Of a stretch of 64,000 bases of DNA, positions 35,715 to 44,062 are shown in pieces. This DNA comes from CAXBNB01 sp040222275. Its GTDB lineage: Bacteria; Bacteroidota; Bacteroidia; Cytophagales; Cyclobacteriaceae. The stretch lies in contig JAVKDJ010000049.1 of assembly GCA_040222275.1 (NCBI GenBank), forward strand, positions 186,001 through 250,000, given 5' to 3'. The position numbers and the translations under genes were made by a program. The notes under the pieces are model-generated. The model did no database searches and was not told the origin of the DNA. It saw only the letters and a list, made by a program, of their open reading frames with translations. How positions within the stretch are numbered: position 1 is the stretch's first letter; each line of letters starts with the position of its first letter.

Positions 35715-36196
35715 AGTGCCACCTCGTACTTGCCTACTACCCTTAGACGCATATATGTGGAACTAACAATCACCTTGGTGTCGCTTGCCTCTTCCACATA
35801 AAGGCTGATTTCTTCACTGGTGCCCTTGTCAAAGGTCAGCCTTCTCTCCTCAAAAGCCATTTCCCATGTACCGGTTTTTAACCTTTGGTCGTCTTCTGCG
35901 CCACACAGTAAATCGCCACCATCATAGGCATAGGTACCATCGGATGCAAGGGATAGTTTATCATCCATTCGACAAGTTTGGAAGTTTCTTAGCACCTGAA
36001 GGGTAAATCCAGTGGTGCCCCAGTTTTTGGATGAATTATTGGTCAGTGCCGTCATTAGTTGTGCTTCTGTGCCAGGGTATTCGCTGGAGTTGATGGTAAT
36101 GAGCTGTCCAGGCATTTCTTCATCAAGTGAAACAACACCGCAGGACTGCACCCAACAAAGGCAACAAAAGCATAAAAGGTGTATAAACATTTTCAT
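35711..36196 (-). CDS. lipoprotein, lipocalin-like, unknown function
   Basis: 161 residues. The signal peptide ends in VQSC, giving a lipidated cysteine near residue 19. The mature part contains LSLASDGTYAYDGGDLLCG and TGTWEMAFEERRLTFDKG, the pattern of small lipocalin-like or META-like beta-barrels that Bacteroidota use as lipoproteins. It is coupled by a 4-bp overlap to the outer-membrane barrel gene downstream. Together they probably form an envelope module of unknown purpose. Confidence 0.72.
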   Translation of the reverse strand: MKMFIHLLCFCCLCWVQSCGVVSLDEEMPGQLITINSSEYPGTEAQLMTALTNNSSKNWGTTGFTLQVLRNFQTCRMDDKLSLASDGTYAYDGGDLLCGAEDDQRLKTGTWEMAFEERRLTFDKGTSEEISLYVEEASDTKVIVSSTYMRLRVVGKYEVAL

Positions 36197-36330
36197 GATC
36201 GAGGTGTTTCGTTTACCAAAATATCAATAAAATCTGGTATTCTACTTTACTTATTACTTAGTAAAAGTACCTTTTAGTTATCACAGAAATATCACGAAAA
36301 AGAAGATTTTCCATCAAATGTCCGAGCCAA

Positions 36331-37989
36331 TCATTTGGATTTCACCAGGACTTCAGTGTATTTATTTGGTTTGTTGAGGATGTCTATGGCAGCATTTACA
36401 TCCGGATCTTGCTCTATTGAAGCTTCAACCGTACCTTTTTTGAGGTAATACCTTGAAATGATCTGCAGCTCCAGCAGTTTCTTGATTTCATCTTTGTAGG
36501 TAGTTAGCCCATTGGATTTGAGCTGGGCAACAGTAGCCTGTAGTTCATCTATTTCACCCAATAAATTTTTATAAACCTTGTCACTCTCTGAGGCCTTTCT
36601 CAATTCATCAATAGTCTCTTCGGCCAGGGAGTTGTTTTCAAAGTTTTTTGATTCCATCCAGTCCAAAAACCCGTCATATTCCTTATCGGTAAGGTGAAAA
36701 GATTTTGGTTCGTCGATACTCTCATGTTCGAAATAAAATTTCGTTGCATATTCGAAAATGAGCCCACTTTCCGAAAGGTTGGTAGTATAAGATGAAAGCG
36801 ACACCACTTCGGTTTCTATGTCAGGATCTACTCCCCCTCCATCATACACTACCCTGCCATTCTTGGTTTTGAACGCAGACTTGAGAGAATCAGGAATTTT
36901 CCCAACACTGCCATCTTCCCGTCTATTTGAATAGTCGAGTGCCTGAATACACCTGCCGCTGGGCACATAATATTTTGCCGTGGTAAGCTTTAGTTGCGAA
37001 TTGTAAGAAAGAGGCCTTGTCATCTGTACCAGGCCCTTGCCATAAGATTTTTGACCGATCAGTACCCCTCTGTCATAGTCTTGCATCACACCCGAAACAA
37101 TCTCAGAGGCTGATGCACTGCCACTGTTGATCAATATGGCCAGTGGTATGTTCACATCCAGTGGATCCAGCCGTGTGTTGTACAGATAGCTCTGTTTTTT
37201 GGTTTTTCCTTTTGTGTGCACCACTTTTTCCCCTTTTGGGATAAATACATTGCATATATTCACTGCTTCGTTGAGCAGCCCGCCAGGATTGTCCCTAAGG
37301 TCCAGAACTATTTTTTGTGCACCATTTTCTTTGAGTTCTTTTACTGTCTCGCGTACATCATCCCCTGCGTCACGTGTAAATTCGCTCAACCTCAAATAAC
37401 CAATATCTTCGGTGATCATTCCTTTGTAGCTGATGTTCGGTATATTGATTTTTTCCCTCTTCACAGTTACCGAATAGGTTTCTTCTCCGTTGTTGCGGGT
37501 CAGGGTGAGGTTTACCTCAGTACCTGCCTGCCCCTTCAATACTTTGCCGAATTCATTGTCGGACATTTGAGTTACATTTATCCCATCCATGGAGATAATT
37601 TCATCGGATATCTTGATGCCCGCCTCAAATGCCGGAGACCCTTCGTACACCATCAGTACAAGATGTTTGCCTTTTATTTTGTTCGATTGAATGCCTATTC
37701 CCCCGTATTCGCCTGTGGCCATTGTCCTGTAGTCTTCAATGTCGTCTTCAGGAATATACACTGTGTAGGGATCAAGCTTTTTCAGCATGGCTTTCACGCC
37801 GGTATTCAGCAATTGGTTGGGGTTGATGTCATCAACATAATGCGTGTTGATCTCATGGTAAAGGGAGGCGAAGATGTCCAGGTTTTTGGCAATTTTGAAA
37901 TACCGGTCCCCAGATTCTGAAAATGCAAATAGGCCCAGCACCACTACTGGTACGGCTATCAACATTAGATATTTTGCTCCTTTTCCCAT
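36331..37989 (-). CDS. S41-family C-terminal processing peptidase (CtpA-like)
   Basis: 552 residues. A signal anchor at about 7-23 is followed by a helical dimerisation segment, a PDZ domain (about 90-175, GGIGIQSNKIKGK with ISDEIISMDG) and an S41 core with the serine in NSGSASASEIVSGVMQD and the lysine in QKSYGKGLVQ. A helical C-terminal region (about 430-552) follows. It cleaves exported proteins at C-terminal tails in the periplasm. The layout parallels the enzyme at 15860-17485, but the sequences differ clearly, so they are separate paralogues. Confidence 0.94.
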   Translation of the reverse strand: MGKGAKYLMLIAVPVVVLGLFAFSESGDRYFKIAKNLDIFASLYHEINTHYVDDINPNQLLNTGVKAMLKKLDPYTVYIPEDDIEDYRTMATGEYGGIGIQSNKIKGKHLVLMVYEGSPAFEAGIKISDEIISMDGINVTQMSDNEFGKVLKGQAGTEVNLTLTRNNGEETYSVTVKREKINIPNISYKGMITEDIGYLRLSEFTRDAGDDVRETVKELKENGAQKIVLDLRDNPGGLLNEAVNICNVFIPKGEKVVHTKGKTKKQSYLYNTRLDPLDVNIPLAILINSGSASASEIVSGVMQDYDRGVLIGQKSYGKGLVQMTRPLSYNSQLKLTTAKYYVPSGRCIQALDYSNRREDGSVGKIPDSLKSAFKTKNGRVVYDGGGVDPDIETEVVSLSSYTTNLSESGLIFEYATKFYFEHESIDEPKSFHLTDKEYDGFLDWMESKNFENNSLAEETIDELRKASESDKVYKNLLGEIDELQATVAQLKSNGLTTYKDEIKKLLELQIISRYYLKKGTVEASIEQDPDVNAAIDILNKPNKYTEVLVKSK

Positions 37990-38358
37990 AAATATTTTAA
38001 TCAGTTCTTTGTCCTATACGATAACCAAAAGAAATTGATTTTCACCAACCCTCAATTTACAAAAGTAAACTTTGAAAACAATAAATTGAAATTTGAGTTT
38101 TTACCAACCCCTATAGCTCCTCAAAATGTGAACAATGCCAACTGGCAGCATTCCACATCCATAACACAATATTGCGTTGAATAATTATGTAGTGGCAATA
38201 AAAATTCAGGTTCGCTAAAATAATATGACCTGGAAGGCACTATCAAAATCTCCCAAGTAAATATTCTGATACCCCTGAATGATGCACATTTTTCGTTTTT
38301 CCCAATCGATATACCTCAGGTATTTACAAAAAGGCTATTTTTAAGTTTTTTATAAAAT
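37990..38358. other. divergent intergenic region between the S41 protease and hydrolase genes
   Basis: 369 bp without a convincing gene. It holds a near-perfect palindrome, ATACCTCAGGTAT (38311-38323), 35 bp before the hydrolase start, which could be an operator. Otherwise I see nothing definite. Confidence 0.4.
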
Positions 38359-39204
38359 ATGGAAGAGGAGCAGTTTAGTCTAATAACCAATGATGGCCTG
38401 GAATTGAATGCCACCATGTGGTCTTGTCCAAGTCCAGTGGCTGTTATTTGCATTATTCATGGGTTGGGCGAACATAGCGGAAGGTACTCGCATGTTGCGG
38501 AATTTTTCACTCAAAACAATGTTTCTGTCTTTGCTTTCGACTTGCGTGGGCATGGAAAATCAGAGGGACCAAAGGGGCACACCCCTTCACACAGCCATCT
38601 ATTGGACGATACAGAGGAAATATTGAAGGCTGCCCGTGCAGAGTACAATGACCTTCCCATGTTCCTTTATGGGCATAGTTTCGGGGGAAATATTGTAGCC
38701 AACTACATTCTAAAAAGAAACACCAACGAAATAGCTGGTGCCATTCTATCATCTTCCTGGCTCATTGCTCAAATCCAACCGACGAAATTTGAGTTCAAAC
38801 TGGCCCATTTAGTGAACAGAATATTACCAACTTTCACACAGGGCAGTAGGTTTTCATCCAATATGCTCACCAAGGATAGCGAATGCAATGAGGCGTACGA
38901 AAATGACCCACTGGTACACAGAAAAATGTCGGTGAGGTTGGGTTTGGAATCATTCGATGCTGGATTATGGGCAATAGACCATGCATCGAGGTTAAAAATA
39001 CCTACGCTTGTATGGCACGGTAGTGAAGATGATATTACTTCACCGGAAGGTTCCAAACAGTTTGCAAAAAACGCCGGGGAGCTGGCATCTTTTAAATTGT
39101 GGGAGGGGACAAAACATGAGCCTCACAATGATCTTGAAAAGCAGGAAGTATTGGACTATTTTTATCAATGGATATCCAATTTAGTCCCCTATGTCAAGCA
39201 GTAG
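38359..39204 (+). CDS. alpha/beta-hydrolase, monoglyceride lipase / lysophospholipase-like
   Basis: 281 residues of the serine aminopeptidase S33 / hydrolase_4 type. The oxyanion segment is CIIHGLGEHSGRY, DLRGHGKSEGPKGH follows, the nucleophile elbow is GHSFGGN (serine near 115), the acid is in WHGSEDDITSPEGS and the histidine in GTKHEPHNDLEK. It likely hydrolyses monoacylglycerols or lysophospholipids in the cytoplasm or at the membrane face. It is the last clearly core-like gene before the accessory island. Confidence 0.9.
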   Translation: MEEEQFSLITNDGLELNATMWSCPSPVAVICIIHGLGEHSGRYSHVAEFFTQNNVSVFAFDLRGHGKSEGPKGHTPSHSHLLDDTEEILKAARAEYNDLPMFLYGHSFGGNIVANYILKRNTNEIAGAILSSSWLIAQIQPTKFEFKLAHLVNRILPTFTQGSRFSSNMLTKDSECNEAYENDPLVHRKMSVRLGLESFDAGLWAIDHASRLKIPTLVWHGSEDDITSPEGSKQFAKNAGELASFKLWEGTKHEPHNDLEKQEVLDYFYQWISNLVPYVKQ

Positions 39205-39466
39205 CGATGAAAATACCAGATTACTAAGGCTGCATCACAACCACCTGTTTTTTGCTGATGGTTTTTCCATCGAATTATCGGCAACCAACATTCCTCAGGA
39301 AACACTGATTGACCCAAGCCCGGAAAATGTGTTCTGGAAAGTAAGGGTGTTGAATTATTACGCCTGGCTAAGAAATGCAGGGGAGTTAGTACCACTGCCC
39401 TTTCCGGTTTACCACTTAACCAAGCCAAATATTTTTATAATTTGCTTGACTATTTTCATTAAATGA
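39191..39466 (+). pseudogene. short ORF overlapping the hydrolase end, possibly a 3'-truncated gene
   Basis: Open for 91 codons from the ATG at 39191, overlapping the hydrolase stop by 14 bp. Up to about 39430 the codon choice resembles core genes and the product looks structured (FSIELSATNIPQETLIDPSP, VLNYYAWLRNAGELVPLPFP); after that the sequence turns AT-rich and hydrophobic (IFIICLTIFIK). This change suggests a gene cut at the left edge of the island. It may also be a real but unrecognised small protein, or chance. Confidence 0.3.
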
Positions 39467-39691
39467 ATAATTGTATGGCTTAGAAGGGCAGGCTGTTTAT
39501 CGGACATTTCACCTTGTTATCAGACATTTATTGGGCGCTTCTACCTTTAGAAAGGTATTTGGATGTTTTTAAATCCCCTGTTTTCATCAATAAATCCTTT
39601 TCTTGTCTCTTCGAGCAGTTCGGTCACCAATATCAAATTTCTCCGTTTTCGATGAGTCCATTTTGAGCCAATTATGATTCATTTGAGCCAA
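39467..39691. repeat. left flank of the island with short direct and inverted repeats
   Basis: Three copies of TGAGCCAATTA (39664-39674, 39683-39693, 39695-39705), the last two overlapping the stop region of the AlbA_2 gene. Two near-identical 13-mers, TTATCGGACATTT (39497-39509) and TTATCAGACATTT (39517-39529), sit 20 bp apart. An inverted repeat TACCTTT-AG-AAAGGTA lies at 39542-39557. No integrase or tRNA end is seen. Confidence 0.5.
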
Positions 39692-41020
39692 TTATGAGCC
39701 AATTAGTTTATAACTCGTTCCAGCACCTACATCCCCTTTCCGTTCTAATAGCTCATATTTTTCAACGAGTTCGGTCAAATCTCTTGTGGCAGTTGCCTTA
39801 GATACTTCACACAAGTCTTGATAATTGCTATTAGATATAGATTTATTTTCCTTCACAAAAAGGATTGCTTTCAACTGTCGTTCGTTTAAGTCAAGTGTTG
39901 CAAGGTGTTTTTCGTTATAAATATCTTTGAAAATTGTTACAATAATTCCACCTGTCATTTCTGCTATTTCGGGAGTTGGTAAGCCAGCTGATTTGCATTC
40001 ATCAATGATTTTCAAAGTTCCTCTGCCCCAAGATTCTATTAATCCCCCCTTAAAGAATACATCCGCCAGAATTGGATTTCGAGGATGAGAAGCATGTTTG
40101 TGTTTTAGATCTTCGAATGTCATTGGTTCAGGCAATGTTCCAAAATTCCAAATCATGATTTTATCATCGTAAAGACTGATTTGGATAGGTGCTCCCATGT
40201 ATTGACGATGTACAATGGCATTTAATAGCGTTTCTCTTATCGCCTCATAAGGATATTCCGTTGTTTCAATTCTGTGCAATCCATCATATGAAATCGATTT
40301 TGTAAAGTACTTTTTATCCAATATCTCTAATGTTTGGTTTGCCAACTCAAACGCATTACTTTCGATGACTTCTTGTGATAATAAATCATCATCAGATTTT
40401 CCGAATTTCCCAATTTTGACATACGCATTGATGTAGAAGTTTCTTGGATCCTTGCCAAAAAGCAATACTGCCGCACGTTTTAATTTCCCATCTTTTGTAA
40501 GACGCAGGTTCTCAAAAATCTGATGAATATCATTTTCATTTTCTACTTGTGGCAAACGCCCACTTTTTACAGCACCTCTTTTAAAGGCTCCAACTGCTTT
40601 TTCGTCAATATCCTCTAAAGTAGCACTAGGTTCAATTACGTCATCCCAAGTTTTTCCAGTTTTTCGAAGTAAGAATTCATTGAGTGCTGTACCTTGCAAT
40701 TCTTGTTTGGTGCTACCACTTCTGAAGTGGTATTTTCCATGATAAGAGATAGGCACATCGTGAGGTTGAACGTCAATTTCTATATAGTATTTGTTCGCTT
40801 CTTGGTAAAGGTTTACTTCACAGACTAATCCTAAACCAGCTATAATTTTGTTTGGAATATCATCCATCAGACGTTTGTAGTTTTCTACACCAACCACTTT
40901 GCCCTTATCGTCCTTACCAATAATGATTTTTCCGCCTTTTGCGTTGGCAAAGCCGCATATCCATTTTAGATATTCATCTCTCCAACTTTGTTTCCATTCT
41001 ATGTTTTGACTCTCTGCCAT
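39692..41020 (-). CDS. AlbA_2 (Schlafen-type) DNA-binding / HATPase_c_4 / winged-helix protein
   Basis: 442 residues of the group often annotated as RecG-related regulators. Residues 1-120 are an AlbA_2 (Schlafen-type) domain: IEWKQSWRDEYLKWICGFANAKGGKIIIGKDD. A GHKL-like HATPase_c_4 domain follows at about 240-350, with ETLLNAIVHRQY (N-box), ISLYDDKIMIWNFG and ESWGRGTLKIIDEC. The end (about 370-440) is a winged helix: NERQLKAILFVKENKSIS and DLCEVSKATATRDLTELVEKYEL. It is the last gene of the four-gene island operon, 43 bp after the helicase gene. It could be a regulator or an effector. After the stop the frame stays open for 34 more codons containing NWLKMDSS, hinting at a once longer tail. 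Confidence 0.85.
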   Translation of the reverse strand: MAESQNIEWKQSWRDEYLKWICGFANAKGGKIIIGKDDKGKVVGVENYKRLMDDIPNKIIAGLGLVCEVNLYQEANKYYIEIDVQPHDVPISYHGKYHFRSGSTKQELQGTALNEFLLRKTGKTWDDVIEPSATLEDIDEKAVGAFKRGAVKSGRLPQVENENDIHQIFENLRLTKDGKLKRAAVLLFGKDPRNFYINAYVKIGKFGKSDDDLLSQEVIESNAFELANQTLEILDKKYFTKSISYDGLHRIETTEYPYEAIRETLLNAIVHRQYMGAPIQISLYDDKIMIWNFGTLPEPMTFEDLKHKHASHPRNPILADVFFKGGLIESWGRGTLKIIDECKSAGLPTPEIAEMTGGIIVTIFKDIYNEKHLATLDLNERQLKAILFVKENKSISNSNYQDLCEVSKATATRDLTELVEKYELLERKGDVGAGTSYKLIGS

Positions 41021-41063
41021 TTGTTATTCTAATGAGGTAAAATAATATTAACCCTATTTTTGA

Positions 41064-44051
41064 CTACTTGAGTAGTTCTTCTAATTGATCCTTCCATATT
41101 ATAAATCCTTTTCTTTGATCAGAATAATCATGTAAAACTCGATCAAAATTCAACGGTTCATTTTTCAGAAATGATTTCCTTCCATTATTCCTAATTTGTC
41201 TTAAATCATTCTCAACTTCTTTTAGTTTGTTTCTGAGCTCATAAACATTCTTGCCAAAATGCCAGATATAAGTTGCTTCTTCCGTATTCAATGTTTCCAT
41301 TACTAAATGGAAATATTCATCTCCCGATAGCAAGAAAATGAATGAAAATGGAGTAAGTACAAATCGCAATTTCAAAATATTAGCTTCATGCCTTGAAGCC
41401 AAATATTTCAGTTGTCTGTAGTGCTTTATGTTTTCATCGCTCAAAAGGTCATTCAAAAACTCTTCTTCTGAATTGTACAATTGTTGACCAGTGGGCTGGA
41501 TGGATTGAAGGTTATTTAAAACCATCCCTTCCAAAGAGGTTGATCTTCTTAGAATGTTCTTTTGAACAAATTGAAACTTTACACTTTCAATCAATTCATG
41601 ATTGATTTTTTCCAAATCAGATGAAGAGGCAATTTGAGAAATGAGTTCATGATCTTGGAATTCTGCATAAACTTCAACCCTTGCAAATTTGGATTTTAAT
41701 AGCTTTGAAAAGTAAGACTTCAATACATCAAATTCTGGTCTTATTGTTTCATTTTCAATCTCGAAGGTCAATAATGCATTTACTTCTTTTACGGTATGAG
41801 AGAAGGAAATTGCTCCATATTGAAAATCAAGTTGTTCTATTGGTATTTTCAGTGTTTCTTCAAGTTCGAAATTCTTTTGAAACACCAATGAGTTATCCGT
41901 ATCTTGGAAAAGCGAGGCTTGTTTATCCATGTTCCTATAATGAACATTCCTTTTCAAAAAGAGCTTGTGTAGGTAACCGATTTTCTGGTCATGGTAATCA
42001 TAAATCACAGGCGTAACTTCTGATCTTTGAACTCTACCAATATATTGGATCAATTTTCCTTTGAAGGAAAACGGATAAGTCAGAAAAAGGCGGGAGATAT
42101 TTTGTAAATCAGAACCTTCTCCAAAAAACTGTCCAGTCGTGATTAGTACTTGATAATTACCTGTTTTCAACCTTTCCCATTTGACCTTGCGATCATTTTC
42201 GGAATCACTTCCTGAAAGCATAATTGTCTCATAAGATTGCTTTAGGAATTGATTCAAGGTCTCAATGTGATCTTTTCGTTCAGTGATAATAATGGCTCGA
42301 TGGCCACTTTTTACTTCCTGAATGACATCATTAATAATGAGTTTGTTTCTCCCAGTATCATGAATCAAAACTTTTGAAAGTGCTTCGAACTGATCTGTTT
42401 TGGGGTTAAAAGGGAAATCAAAATCCGTTTTTATGACTACAATTCTGGCTCTTTTGTATGTGTCAATTTCAGTGGGCTTTATCTCTGCGATTATTTCGCC
42501 TAGATGGATAAATATCAGTTTCCCTTCATTGTACTTTCGGAATGGAGTAGCTGTAAGCCCGTATTGATAGTATGGAATAAGTTTGGCTATTGTATTACTG
42601 TAAGAATTGGCAGGAATGTGATGGCATTCATCAATTATGATTGTTCCAAATGAGTTCGCGAGATCAGGTTGTTTTTCAAGCTTTTTAGCAAGACTTTGGA
42701 TCATAGCTACTGTTATTTTATTGCCCACTATTCCTTTGCCCTGACCTATTACACCAATATCCTTCTTAGGTATCCCAAGAAAAGTCTGTATACTTTCTAC
42801 CCATTGTTCGGCCAATTGTTTTCGATGAACAATAATTAAGGCGGGCTGCTTTTTCTCGGCAATGATTTCTAAACCAATGACAGTCTTGCCTGATCCTGGC
42901 GGAGCTACAATTAACCCAAATTCTTTTTTCTCAGTAGCAAGTAACGCAGACTTTTGATGAGTCAGTAGGTTGATACTTGAATTGTACGAAACGGATTCTC
43001 GTTTTGTCCTTAAATCATTAAAATTGAAATCTATTTTCTGCTCTCTGCAGTATCGAATAAGTTTTCCTACAAACCCTCTTGGAATCGTAATCTCGAATTC
43101 CTCGTCCTCTATAAACTTAAAATATCGGTCTGTGTTCCAAGTGTTTTTTCCAGACTTCTTCTTGATGAAGTACTCAGCATTAGCAAAATTTAGTTCATCT
43201 CTCAGAAAATTTATCAGTTCTTGGTTCATGCCTGATCTGAGGATATGAAGTGACTTATCAAGAGATATTTCCAGCTTCCCTGAAAACCTTTTTTGGATAG
43301 CACCAACTGGTTGTTCAACTGTAATGGATTCATACCATTCGTCAAATATCTTGGTATCTACTCTTTGAATTGATTCTAAAAACCTCCATTGATCTATGAA
43401 CGGCTCGAAAGTATTGATATCCAAAAAACAACTATTTCCATTCGATAATGAAGGTGTGTGAAATGGCAGAGCAATCAGGTTTCCCAACCCTTTTCCAGAA
43501 TGAAAATCTTGATTAGGAAAGAGTCTGTCAAAACTAGAACTCTTATCGAATACGGAGAAAATTCCTGTTTCTTCTAAAATCGAAACAACAACTTTTCTGC
43601 TTCTCATTGCAGGGTATGCTGTTTCGAAAAAGACCCAAATATGAGCACCATTTCCAGAACGAGACCTTTCAAGATATGCAGGAATGTTTTTATCCTTACA
43701 AGCATTTATAAAAGTCACGCATTCCTCTTTCCAGTTCTGTTTGTCAAAATCAGCTGCAATAAACCAACTTGTATTATCCTCCAAGAGCGGATAACCGCCA
43801 ATGTGTTGATTACCATTAAAGTGTTTACATAGTTCTGGATCAGTTAATGGTAAATAAGACTTATCGCTATAGTTTTTAAAAGAACCTCCTTTCATTTTAT
43901 GCAGCCTATACATATGGGGATCATAAGAATAGGCAGGCATGTATCCTTTTTTATTACCACTTTCCCACCGAATAGCAAATACATCTTCCCGGACTGTGAA
44001 CAGAGACCTAAATAGCGTTATTTGTTCAGCAGTGGGTGAGATAACGTTCAT
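41064..44051 (-). CDS. archaeo-eukaryotic primase (AEP)-SF2 helicase fusion, conflict-system type
   Basis: 995 residues. The N-terminal 230 residues form an AEP-type domain like that annotated for TOTE conflict systems: FIAADFDKQNW gives the DxD metal motif (D101, D103), GNGAHIWVFF gives the histidine motif (H137), and GLGNLIALPF the third motif (about 188-197). An SF2 helicase core follows: Walker A in IVAPPGSGKTVIG (about 380), DECHH (about 475), GLTATPFR, and QYIGRVQRS (about 672). The last 300 residues have no recognised domain. Predicted activities are primer or short-strand synthesis and ATP-driven unwinding. It begins 11 bp after the GHKL-nuclease gene. Base composition is AT-rich like the rest of the island. 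Confidence 0.85.
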   Translation of the reverse strand: MNVISPTAEQITLFRSLFTVREDVFAIRWESGNKKGYMPAYSYDPHMYRLHKMKGGSFKNYSDKSYLPLTDPELCKHFNGNQHIGGYPLLEDNTSWFIAADFDKQNWKEECVTFINACKDKNIPAYLERSRSGNGAHIWVFFETAYPAMRSRKVVVSILEETGIFSVFDKSSSFDRLFPNQDFHSGKGLGNLIALPFHTPSLSNGNSCFLDINTFEPFIDQWRFLESIQRVDTKIFDEWYESITVEQPVGAIQKRFSGKLEISLDKSLHILRSGMNQELINFLRDELNFANAEYFIKKKSGKNTWNTDRYFKFIEDEEFEITIPRGFVGKLIRYCREQKIDFNFNDLRTKRESVSYNSSINLLTHQKSALLATEKKEFGLIVAPPGSGKTVIGLEIIAEKKQPALIIVHRKQLAEQWVESIQTFLGIPKKDIGVIGQGKGIVGNKITVAMIQSLAKKLEKQPDLANSFGTIIIDECHHIPANSYSNTIAKLIPYYQYGLTATPFRKYNEGKLIFIHLGEIIAEIKPTEIDTYKRARIVVIKTDFDFPFNPKTDQFEALSKVLIHDTGRNKLIINDVIQEVKSGHRAIIITERKDHIETLNQFLKQSYETIMLSGSDSENDRKVKWERLKTGNYQVLITTGQFFGEGSDLQNISRLFLTYPFSFKGKLIQYIGRVQRSEVTPVIYDYHDQKIGYLHKLFLKRNVHYRNMDKQASLFQDTDNSLVFQKNFELEETLKIPIEQLDFQYGAISFSHTVKEVNALLTFEIENETIRPEFDVLKSYFSKLLKSKFARVEVYAEFQDHELISQIASSSDLEKINHELIESVKFQFVQKNILRRSTSLEGMVLNNLQSIQPTGQQLYNSEEEFLNDLLSDENIKHYRQLKYLASRHEANILKLRFVLTPFSFIFLLSGDEYFHLVMETLNTEEATYIWHFGKNVYELRNKLKEVENDLRQIRNNGRKSFLKNEPLNFDRVLHDYSDQRKGFIIWKDQLEELLK

Positions 44052-44062
44052 CTGGTACTTAT

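Noticed and set aside
38311..38323. Palindrome ATACCTCAGGTAT before the hydrolase gene
   Set aside because: Single short copy with no regulator gene nearby; kept only as a remark in the intergenic entry.
39497..39529. Two 13-mers TTATC(G/A)GACATTT, 20 bp apart, as possible transposon ends
   Set aside because: No matching inverted copy found at the right side of the island and no transposase gene in the window.
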